From Apostichopus japonicus (lineage: Eukaryota; Echinodermata; Holothuroidea; Aspidochirotida; Stichopodidae), in contig NC_092574.1 in the NCBI RefSeq assembly GCF_037975245.1, forward strand, positions 15,789,213 through 15,853,212: a DNA stretch of 64,000 nucleotides. Reading direction: 5' to 3'. The notes below the pieces were generated by a model. It saw only the letters and a list, made by a program, of their open reading frames with translations. It had not been told where the DNA came from and searched no databases. Every line of letters begins with the position of its first letter. Position 1 is the first letter of the stretch. This document shows positions 18,481 to 33,849 of this stretch, piece by piece. The position numbers were made by a program, and so were the translations under genes.

Positions 18481-18770
18481 TGATGTTTACGTAACATGGC
18501 CTAGGACAAAACTTCCTACTAGTTGCTTTATTGTAGGAACTTCCACAATACTAAATGATTGATGCCTACAATACCGAATGATTTAAACTTACCCCATTAC
18601 CATAGTTCCACAGTAGCTCTTACTCAGTGAGATTCTGCAAAGCTGGGTACTCATATGTTGCTTACATCCATCAATGAATATCAGTTAACAGTTTTCCAGT
18701 CAATACCAATCCTTCTTTTGATTCATGTATCACACTACATAACCACTCGTCAATAATGGAGTTAAGTAAT

Positions 18771-18805
18771 GGGACTTGGGTAGGGGTGTGTTGTTAAGGG
18801 GAGGG
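18771..18805 (+). other. G-rich tract with G-quadruplex potential
   Basis: Five runs of three or four G (18771, 18778, 18783, 18798, 18803) occur within 35 bp, and further GGG/GGGG runs continue to ~18970. No gene is evident, and an overlapping 72-codon frame is low complexity. Confidence 0.4.
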
Positions 18806-19029
18806 TGTGATGTTTTTTATGGTTTTTGGGGAGGGAACGACGTGGTGCTTAGCGGATTCGGGGAAGGGTGTGGAGTTTCCCAGCCTTGGGATGGGTGGGG
18901 TGTGTACCAGTTTTGGAAAGGGTTATGGTATTTGGAGGGATGAGGTGGTTTTACTGCTTTGGGATGGGGACTATGACCAAAAGCGGACTTACAGTACACA
19001 GGACATGTTTGGATACATTACGTAATATG

Positions 19030-19830
19030 GATACTCTGACCAAAATTAATGAGTAGGGCTGCTTTCTTCTTCCTTTGCACATGCATAGAGACAAACATTA
19101 GTCAACAGTGGAAAATAGAATTGCCGGGTCTTTTATTAATCTTGTAACTGTAACAATAAAGCACTTAAAGTGACAGAAAAAAAGAGAGAACAAAAAACAT
19201 TTGGTGTGACACTCTCCATGCATGAAAGAACATGTTTTAATGTCCTGTGAAAATATGGCTATAAAATATAAATTACATCGATCACTTCAAAGTGAAATAC
19301 TTTGATAATATGAAAGGAATAGCTTAACAAAATTTGAATAGTTCTTGAAATGAAACAAACACTTCATACTGTAAAGACTTCATACAATAATATTGTCTGA
19401 AAAAAATATCGCACGCAATGTCAAGTGCATTATGACTGGAAGGGGTATTTCAAGGTGGCATAGTGAAAGGCATGACAGAGCACAAACAGTTCAGGTGGCA
19501 GGATGGATAGTTTTGTAACTTTGAAATGGTGAAATATAACTGTGACATAAAGCATAAGATATAAATTAAAAAGACAAATATAGAAAAGTAAATGTAAAAG
19601 TAGAAAGTAGATAAATGGCTTTAAATTTTGGCATATAACTTGAACAACCTGGTCTTCTTCAGAAATAGGAGCACTAATAGCAGCCAAACGATCCCTAATT
19701 TTAAAACATTTAAATTCTTTACATGGTTTTACATATTTCTGAAACTTCCTTGAGTGATAGAGGTTAACCTAGTATTGCAATGAATTTTAATACAGTCTTT
19801 TTCTCAACCTAATCTAAACTTATTCTTTTT
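19030..19830. other. AT-rich DNA, possibly intron of the unknown gene
   Basis: No repeat match or convincing exon. It lies just upstream of the first coding-like exon at 19839. Confidence 0.3.
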
Positions 19831-19838
19831 AACGACAG

Positions 19839-20637
19839 ACAAAAAGGGGCCAAAAAGATATTATTGAGCCACGAGGAAGTGGCAAAAACATTCATCAATC
19901 TGAAGAAAGATAGGCAGAGTTTTACTGTGAAAGAAATATCCCCAAAAGGTAAGTTGAAATTCTACAATACTTCTCAATGTGAGCAGTACATAGGTTAAGA
20001 TAGGTGCAGTGAGAAAAAAGGAGAGAGAATAAAAAAAATGCATCCTGCCTTTGCGAATAAGTGCATGCCAATTATGTTGGTCCTGCAAAATATGTCATGT
20101 GATCCCTATCTTTTGAAGTAAGAGGTGGAGACTTACAGCTACAGAAGGAGATTAGTTGGAAAAGGAAACTTCATCTCGGTTCAGATTCTTAAACAAATTC
20201 AAGGAATATTCATGGAATAAAATTCATGGAATATTGGTAAGGAATTGTACATTTTGTTGTCATGTAACTATCAATTTTGCTCTGAGGAATTCAGCCTGTT
20301 CTTAAAAATAAACCTTACTTTAAAAAGAGGTGAACACTGCAATCCATTTCAGGTCCAGCAATTCCAAGCAATACCTCTTTGTTTTTTATGACACAGGTAT
20401 CCATTTATTAACCTTAGTCGTCACAGGTAATTGAGGTAAAATGCTCTTCCCATTGAAATAATGTAATCAAGCCTGCATTTGTACCTTATTTCCTTTCATT
20501 TATCCAGTTAAACAATGTGTAATGTATGTGACACTGTTTGGTTTCCTAGGAGTTTCCTGGAGCTATGTAACTGGACAAAGTTGCTCGGGAAAGCTGAGGC
20601 CAAGGGCACAGTTAAGACATTTCGTTCTAAGTTTTAA
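19839..20637 (+). CDS. Three coding-like exons of an unrecognised gene (3' end)
   Basis: Exon a, 19839-19948: acceptor AACGACAG, donor AAAAG|GTAAGT, 36 open codons reading KKILLSHEEVAKTFINLKK then SFTVKEISPK. Exon b, 20353-20396: acceptor CATTTCAG, joins in frame to exon a (PK-G-PAIPSNTSLFFMTQ), donor GTATCC. Exon c, 20550-20637: acceptor TTTCCTAG, FLELCNWTKLLGKAEAKG, then VKTFRSKF and stop. The composition is that of a cytosolic or nuclear protein, lysine-rich with normal codon use. Exon b ends in phase 0 while the open frame of exon c needs phase 2, so an exon is missing or this is a relic. I do not recognise the family. The region is single-copy in the window. Confidence 0.4.
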
Positions 20638-20689
20638 ACCTAGAAATTTGTGAGAGTATTTCTTAAACTCTGGTAAATGTTTCACTAAC

Positions 20690-20985
20690 TTAAAAATACA
20701 TGTCAGGTGGAACTGGAGGGAGTGTACTTAGTGGGGATATACACTGTTATAAAACCACTGGACAGGAGATGTCTACTTTAACATCAAATATGATAGTTAC
20801 GACTTATTAATGTTAAGAATGGCTACTGTTTTGTGAATTGAAATACATGTCAGTTGGTAATTGGATAGTAAAGTGGGGATACACACTATTATAAAATCAA
20901 TAGACTGGTGATATCTACAATCACATCATATATGACAGTTAAGAGTTATTAACGTTAAGAATTACTGTTGTAGTGTCAATGTAGC
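20690..20985 (+). repeat. ~150-bp tandem duplication
   Basis: Two diverged units share AATACATGTCAG, GTGGGGATA, CACT, TTATAAAA, TATGATAGTTA-like blocks and TTATTAATGTTAAGAAT. No coding content. Confidence 0.55.
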
Positions 20986-22492
20986 TCTGTCACTTTACTT
21001 TACCTTAAAAGTATCATTTCACTGTAGGACATCTCATGCTGCTTTGTAGGAATTTGCAAGCAGAATGCGCTACAACATATAGTGTGGTTTGGAAAGACAT
21101 GATAGACATTATACTCATCTCCCTGAATCTCACCCTAAATAAACACGGCCTGACAAAATGATATCAATTCCTTTTGGGAACTTCTCTTAACACAAAATGC
21201 GCAGTTTTGATAACTTAAAGTTCTTAAAGTGTTTGCACAAAATGTAACTACACTAGACAAAGGTTTACTCAAGGGCTCACATGAGGTGAAATGCTGCAAA
21301 GTAATCATGACATAAGTTATTTATAGCATGCTATAGGTAGGGCAAATACAGCAGATTTTTTTAGTGAGACGTTTACTTAGCAAATGAGGGTCTTGATATT
21401 GTGAGACATGGCTAAAAGGCACTAAAGGCTGTGTATTGGCTGAAGTGATAGAATTAGTCATGTAGCGCAATTAGTGTGTCAATTTTTAAATTCAAATAAA
21501 ATGGCCAACTTGTTTCCCACTTATCAATCAATCCTTTGGCAAATTCTGCTCATAGTAGTCTTTGCCTCAATCTAGTAGTTGAAGAGTAACCAGTCTCCAC
21601 CCCAAATTTCAATCTTTGTGGCCTGGTAGTCCATCTAACTGCATTCACCAGTGGTTGTGATGCGATATCTTTCACAAAGGTTGTGGGGTATGCAGAGGTC
21701 AAATCGTGAAACCCTTGTAAACATGTACACATACGTTACGTCAGATTCATGAAAAAACTGCTCATGTAACATCATCGAAACCACAATGCATTTTTGCATT
21801 CTGGTTAATACAAGATTCATATACATAGTAAACCTACTATTTTGCCTTAATATGTTTATTTTTTTTGTGAGCGTTCCACCTTTTGAAGTTGTACCTACGA
21901 CCTCAGAGTTAACCGGCCCTACCCTCATGGGAAGGTGCTGCTTGTAATTTTCTCAAACCTTAAAAATATATATTTTTGCCTGGTCACTGCGTGTTTGACC
22001 AGCTACATTTGCGTTAAAAGGTGAGTCTCGAGGCAGACTTCGGGAGACGGACAGTGTGTTAAAAATGCATTTATTCAAATTATGTTTATCACAACATAAA
22101 TTTGTTGTTTTCTTCGAAAATAACACTGCTTTAAGAATCCAAAAACTCTTTAAATATTCTTCGGACATTCCTCTATTACTTCAGCCAACACATCATGGTT
22201 CTTAATACTGTGTTTAATTATGTTATCATCTTGCTGTGACAAGGAACTGCTCTGTTTGAATTTTCGAACAATACAACAAATAAGAGTGACTTTATTTGTT
22301 TATTGTTTACTCTTTACGTAACACCTCTCTTAGCACCCATCAACTATTAACTATTCTTCAGACGTTCCTATATATCTTTCAACCAACATTACCTGGTCCT
22401 AAATACTATTAGTGCAAAAACATTTAAATTATGTTATCATCTTGCTGTGACAAGAAACTGCTCTTTTTTCATTATCGTACAACGTATAAGAG

Positions 22493-22907
22493 TGACGTCA
22501 TATGTATATTGTTTACTCGTAAAATAACCTCTCCTAGCATTCAACAACTCTTTAAATATTATTTTGATATCCCTCTATTAATTTCAAACAACACATCCTG
22601 TTGCTAAATACGTGCAATTACGTGCATTTAAATTATGTCGTTTTCATGTTACTGTTAAAAGGAACTCCTGAGTTTTAATTGTCGTCCAACCGATAACAGT
22701 GACGTCATATGTTTATCGTTTACTCGTAAAGTATTACCTCTTTTAGCATCCAACCACTCTTCAAGTATTCTTAGGACATTTCTTAACAACATCCAACCAA
22801 CAAACCTTAGTTCTAAATAGGTTAACTAACATTTTAAACCTATTATCATGTTGCTGTGAACAGTCGTTGCTGATTTTTAATTTAACCCACACTTCGTAGT
22901 GACGTCA
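22493..22907. promoter_or_regulatory. Three perfect CRE palindromes at ~200-bp spacing
   Basis: TGACGTCA occurs at 22493-22500, 22700-22707 and 22900-22907, one per tandem unit. This duplicon keeps three perfect sites where copy 1 keeps two. The sites are ~4.5 kb upstream of lectin 2 exon 1. Regulatory use is inferred. Confidence 0.35.
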
Positions 22908-23189
22908 TTTGTTGTTTACACGTAAGATAACATCTCTCCAAGCATCCAACAACTCCTAAGATAATATCAGGACATCCCGCTATAGGACGGTTAGACTTTG
23001 CTTTTGATATGAGGAACTCTCATTGAGTATAAGAACCCAATTGTATGTTGCAGTGTTATGGAAAAAATCAGGACGGTCAGAAACTTTATGAGAATGTTAT
23101 AAGCTAAAATCAGCATACCAATATGACAAAATGAACACGTTATCTATATTTAAAAATCAGTCTACTAGACATAGCATCAACATATGCAT

Positions 23190-23600
23190 GACAACTCAAT
23201 ATCAGCATGTCAGAAATAAAATCAACATTTTATTCAATCTGATAAACGCTTTAATTTTATATTGGACTTAGCCACTTGGTATAAACAAGAATCCCAGAAC
23301 AAGTGTTTCAATCCAAATCTGCATTTCATGTCTGAATCAAATCTAAGCTATGACGTTTAACGTAAACTTAGTTGCCTGTTGATGTCGAAGAAGGATTCGT
23401 TTTATTCAGTTGTCAACACGTACTACTGACAGAAGGTAAAACTTTCTTGAACGTTTCAGACTTAGAAGAAGTTATTTTAGTTATTGATTTGGGCTTGTTC
23501 TATGACCTTGGCGCTAAGAGGTGTAATCTGTTAGATTAACATCACAAAGTTGTTCCTTTTTTCTACAAAATCATTTATCCAATATTTATTTCTAAATTAG
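23190..23600. repeat. Inverted repeat arm (partner 18075-18480)
   Basis: Reverse-complement match to 18075-18480, for example TAAAGCGTTTATCAG versus CTGATAAACGCTTTA. Confidence 0.7.
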
Positions 23601-24296
23601 GGTGTGTGATGGTATCGATACATAACCATTAAGCAAACTTTTGAACATTTTTGCGACGTCCTTAATTTATGTTGGATCTCATAGTAAAACCCTCAATGCC
23701 AAATGAATAGAGTGCAAAGTACCACAATTATCACACTTGCTTGCTTCAAGTTCACTCATGCTACAGAGTGTGACAACTTCAGCTATCGATATCTTGACAT
23801 TGGTATATTGAAATCGAATGACAATTTCGCCATGGCAATCATTAGGCCATTCTTCGTTATGCGTTCTATTTTGTCCTTTATTCAGCAGATGATGACTTCG
23901 GAATAATTCTCAAAGTTAATGTTTAGTGTGATACTGTGATAACGTGTTACTCAGCTAAAAACAAATCCTGTTAATGTGCTAAACATTTGTAGTGTTTCGA
24001 TGTGTAACGTAATCATTTAACCCCAAAAGCGTACCCCTGAATAAACCATTCGATTTTCAATTCAATTTGATTTCAACTAATCGTAAAAATCCTTAGAGAT
24101 ATTGTTAAAACATAGTGATAACATCAATACTGACAAGAAATATTTTGAGATATGTATTAAATCACAAAAGAGTAGAACATATACATCGTGGAATAGAAGT
24201 TTTTGGAGATCAAGGAAAACAGGCAAAAGAAGGAAGAAGGATGGAGTAAAAACTGACAAACAAAGAAAGCAAAGGATACCCCACATTCACCCCCTA

Positions 24297-24388
24297 TATG
24301 GATGGATGGATGGATGGACGGATGGTTGGACGGATGGTTGGACGGATGGTTGGACCGATGGTTGGTTGGACGGATGGATGGATGGATA
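24297..24388 (+). repeat. (GGAT)n tetranucleotide array
   Basis: GGATGGAT units alternate with GGACGGATGGTT variants. The apparent Trp-Met-Asp-Gly-rich frame is an artefact. A related (CATC)n tract is at 46135-46172. Confidence 0.9.
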
Positions 24389-25589
24389 TGAAATATTTAC
24401 ATACGAATCGGTAATAACACATATCTCAAATGGACTAGCAGTAACAGTTGAGACTCTTCATTGTTTGATCTGACATTCCTATGCCTTCCTTTGCCTTGAG
24501 ACGCTATTACCGTTCTTATCTAGTGTACATATCAACAACCTGCGTATAGTACGTGTAGTTTTCAGACAGATTTTCCCAATTATTTATCTTGTATTATTGC
24601 TGTAGGTTGGTGCCCGAAAAATATCACTATTATTCCATTACACTTCCTAAATCGAACCGATATCTTTACGCAATGACACTCTAAGGTTGACAAAGCATAT
24701 ATCCCCCACTTGCACGTGGTGTTGAGTGAAAGTCATTGAAAAAAAACATTGCAGCGATAACAGCAAACTTGTCTTAAAACTCCTTATTTTTTCACATTAT
24801 GACCAATGACATGAAGAAAATGCTCCAAGAAGTTATTTAATAAATGTTTGGCCACCTTAGGTGTATTGGTATTCTCACACAAAACATTTTGTTCACGTTT
24901 TTGTGAAAACGAACCTTATATTATCCTACCATAAAATGTTTTACAAACTGATAGACAATCGTGTATTTTGTATTTGATTTTCTGCGTATCAACTCTAAAG
25001 GGTTCTTGTGTCATTAACTTCTGAATTTTAATATGGCGAAACTCAAATAAAGTGGTTACAACTTGTTAAACTTTTGTTTATTATTTATAATTTAAAGCTG
25101 TTATATTTTAACTTCAGATGGGGATGCCCACATGTTTATAGTTAGTAGTCTACTTGGACCGCTAGTACTATACGCGCTAATGTGTAGGGGTTGCCTATGA
25201 TATCGATATTCAATAAACTTTTTGAATTGGTTGAACAATTAATATTTGACACAACATATTAATGAATGCCATTACGTACTTCGTAAACTCAAACCTTACC
25301 CTGCAGTAAAATACAATATTAGTTCTTAAATGATGTTTTCGCTGTTGTTTATAAATGCTCTGTGAAGTTCGTTAACAACCCCCGCAAATGAAAAATTCTC
25401 GTATATAGTGCACGTGCAGATAGCGAACAATTTTACACAGTTAATGCCTATTGAGCCTGGTCATTGACCAATATTAGTTTACAACTTAAACTTGCACGGT
25501 TCGCCAAGGTACTGCTTTCATCACTCTGTGAAATGTTTGTAAGGATAGCCTTCCTAATATTGGGTTTTTCCCTAATATATTTTGACATT

Positions 25590-26103
25590 TCCTTAAAATG
25601 TCGCATTTCAATTCGGCAAAGCTAAAGTTCTACTCTCGAGTTGGCGACCGTATTTGTCGGGGCCTGCTTGGTATACAGCACATAAACATACAAGTAATAC
25701 ATGTATTCTGTGTATATAACTGTTCCCATGTTTCCATACTGAAAGTGACCGCATTAATTATAGGAGACGCTCCCTCAGCATGCATACTAGTATTCTATTG
25801 GTGTATCGCTTGCGTCACTCTCGTAGCGTTCTGCTGGAATGTCGCTTGCCTTTTTAGCTTCACGTATGAACATGGGTCTAAAACACTGAGCTTACTTCTG
25901 GCTATTATACGTAAAACAGGGCTAAAGCAAACTCCGGGTTCGTGGGACGGAGCAACGACCGAAAGTTTTATTGTGATAAAAACCGATAAACAAAACAAAG
26001 CAAGGAAACCCGATCGTAGAGTGATTAACATGATAACCAAATGGTGTACATTATGTGTGACAATAGGAAGCCAGACTTGTATGCTAGGTACTGTGGGACA
26101 AAT
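25590..26103 (+). repeat. Lectin-upstream block shared with 5660-5990
   Basis: The block contains a 172-codon open frame (25598-26116) with two hydrophobic stretches. The homologous frame in copy 1 ends after GSWE because of an indel, and substitutions are not confined to silent sites. It is more likely proximal 5' flank of the lectin gene than a gene. Confidence 0.5.
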
Positions 26104-26111
26104 ATACCATA

Positions 26112-26920
26112 CATAGGCGTAGGAGCCTGATTTGATTTGGGGGGGCTGAAACGACTTGCCCGAAAAATATAACCAAAATTTTACGCGCGCTACGCGCGTG
26201 TTCAACATCTTAAAGCAACATTTTGCGTTTGGTCCCCGTTTTCTACTTTTTTGACATGTCCATCGAGGTTTTTTACATATATATCAATCACAAAACAGCA
26301 AACTAAGATATTAGCCAAGAAAATATCTTGGAGAAAACAAAGTTGAAAGTTGCAAATTTTTCGACTTTTGTGCCACCATTTGAAGTAAGATATAAATAGA
26401 TAAGCTAGTTATGTATGTCGTTATGGCATAGTGGAGTCAGTGCGGTTAAGAAAAATCATAGAAAAGGACGCAAAATGCTGCTTTAATGTGCTATCATATA
26501 GGCATTCATCGGTTATTACATGACATGCCGATAACCGATGAATGCCTATATGACATGCTTAATAAGACGTTAAATGCGCGCGAAGCGCGCAAAAAATTTT
26601 GGTTTTATTTTCCCTGTTATTACCCTTCCATATTGGTTATAATTATTGGGGAAGTCGTTACAATAATAACGATAATAATAATATCAGTTTAACCATTGAA
26701 AAACACATTGCAAATTATTCTTCTTTCCGTAGGTGCCCGAAAAATTCTTAGCATATTGCCCAAATTTTCACCCCCAAAAAAATGAAAAACACATTGCAAG
26801 TTATTCTTCTTTCAGTAGGTGCCCGAAAAATTCTCAACATATTGCCCGAATTTTCACCAAAAGTTTTGGTTGGGGGGGCTGCAGCCCCCCCCCCCAGCCC
26901 CCCCGCCTCCTACGCCTATG
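26112..26920 (+). mobile_element. Non-autonomous hAT-type element (809 bp) with perfect 8-bp TSD
   Basis: Termini are inverted repeats CATAGGCGTAGGAG / CTCCTACGCCTATG. The target duplication ATACCATA is exact at 26104-26111 and 26921-26928. An 8-bp duplication points to the hAT superfamily. Poly-G/poly-C tracts lie just inside the ends and ACGCGCGC motifs occur internally. No transposase frame is present. A related element in the opposite orientation is at 39935-40904. Confidence 0.85.
26497..26550. repeat. Perfect 20-bp inverted repeat inside the hAT element
   Basis: TATAGGCATTCATCGGTTAT at 26497-26516 is exactly complementary to 26531-26550 with a 14-nt spacer, giving a strong hairpin. It lies near the middle of the element. 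Confidence 0.9.
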
Positions 26921-27041
26921 ATACCATATGATATACGCATATATTCGAATTAATACATGTTTAGAGTCGAATTAGTAGGCGTATATATTCCATTTAATAC
27001 AAAAATATAAATCGGCCTTCAGATTGGCATATAGTATAGAC

Positions 27042-27044
<3 letters not shown>

Positions 27045-27118
<74 letters not shown>
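27045..27118. repeat. (AT)n upstream of lectin 2
   Basis: Pure TATA repeat between hAT-flanking DNA and the conserved lectin promoter block, which resumes at ~27125 with a poly-C run. Confidence 0.9.
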
Positions 27119-27119
<1 letters not shown>

Positions 27120-27139
27120 TCGTAACCAACATATCCCCC

Positions 27140-27376
27140 CCCCCCTTTAATCCTCGTACTTGTTTGTCCTTCGTTCAGCTGCTACTGCTAACCTTTGATC
27201 CCTATGAGGTCAAAACTGTAAGACAGCTATTGTTAAAAAGTAGCGACACTGTTATAGGAAGATCAGAATTGAACAAAAACACGATCGTCGCAGAAGATCA
27301 TTTGTCTTCATCCAAAGAGGTTCCTCGGTCATTTGTTTGGTTACTTGCTCTCGTCCACCGATTTTCTATCTCCAAG
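27140..27376 (+). promoter_or_regulatory. Putative lectin 2 promoter and 5' UTR
   Basis: Conserved with 6020-6251 including CGACACTGTTATAG and GAAGATCATTTGTCTTC. No ATG in the reading frame precedes 27377, which fixes the start used for both genes. Confidence 0.35.
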
Positions 27377-32588
<5,212 letters not shown>

Positions 32589-32590
32589 TT

Positions 32591-32596
32591 AATAAA
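32591..32596 (+). terminator. Polyadenylation signal AATAAA, lectin 2
   Basis: Two bases after the stop codon, same offset as in the other copies. Confidence 0.6.
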
Positions 32597-33677
32597 TACT
32601 ATCCTTATCACTCTGTATTGTATTTTGAAATTTTAATGGTAGTACCCCTATCATTCACCCTTCCCTCCGTACGGTCCCGCCAACCCCAAACCGCTCCCTC
32701 GCCCAAGTAATAAAAGCAGTGAAATATATAATATAGGCCTATTTTTGCTGAAGTGTTGTGGTTTGGTGCCAGAAAACCGTATGAGAAGACCTTTCCAACG
32801 GTGATCAGTTTCTAACGGATGTGATGTTATGTACGTATATATTAATGGATACTCTCTAAGGTATTAGACATCAGAATACACACTTCGAAAGGTTTAGAAC
32901 ACCATAGCTACCGGAGAAGTAAGACGGAATCTTAGAAGATACAAACAAAAGCTCACATTCATCTTTAATAAGAGTCCCTTAATAACTACATTATACTAAT
33001 TGAACTGTTTAATATCCACCCCTCCGCCTAGTTAATGCACCAGTACGGATATTTTCACGTTGCACATGATTCTCTGGGAAAATTTCACTTACTCTTAGCC
33101 TCACGATTTCTCTTTAATCGAAAACCACTTCATTGAAAATGTTAAAATCCAACAAGCGCATTATAATCCAGTAACCAGTACCTTGGCATGCTTTTTAACA
33201 TTTGAAACACTCGTGAATCACAAAGAAATAAATGTGCTGTAAAAGTACGCTGAACGTTTTGATTTTTTGTTATATAAGTTATTTTAACCTCATGCTTTAC
33301 ATGACTTTATTGGTGGATTTGTACAGAGTATGTAATGAATGACCTGATAATAACTTCAATGTTCTAATTTGTTTCATTTCATATACATGTATATCGAGAT
33401 GTTTAACGTTGCCTCCTTGTTTGCATCAATCATTCCATTTCAAAATAAGATACGTATTTTATTTTATTTTTTGTGAGTGGACCTGCACCCCATTCAGATC
33501 TATTAGAAACATTTTCCACACGTTATTGGTAAACGTTGGATGCTACACCAAATCATATACGACGGGGTGAAAACGTAAATAAGATTAATTTGCATCTTTG
33601 GAATGGCACATGCTCGTTTCCGAATCGTTTTTTTGGTTCCTTGCTTTAGCAAAAGGAACCTATGCAGTCAGGTTGGC

Positions 33678-33708
<31 letters not shown>

Positions 33709-33849
33709 TATGTGTGTATGTGTGCGTGTGTGTGTGTGTGTGCGTCTGTGACACTTGCTTGGGTACGCTCTATCTCAATAAGGGAATGTTGGATTGAGGC
33801 CAAACTTGGACTATAGATCTGCCATATGGAGAAGGTGTGCCCTATTGTT

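Larger units (their letters stand above)
21200..25170 (+). repeat. Upstream duplicon, copy 2
   Basis: Counterpart of 3220-5690, extended by about 1.8 kb of extra DNA (23.2-24.99 kb). It contains the CRE-bearing tandem repeats (22070-22980), the inverted repeat arm, and a GGAT array. No intact gene is seen. Confidence 0.75.

Noticed and set aside
24102-24473. 123-codon frame with Trp-Met-Asp-Gly repeats
   Set aside because: Translation of the GGAT tetranucleotide array, with no conserved flanking exon.
25598-26116. 172-codon membrane-like protein upstream of lectin 2
   Set aside because: The homologous frame in copy 1 terminates early through an indel, and the end of this frame lies in the target duplication of a hAT element.
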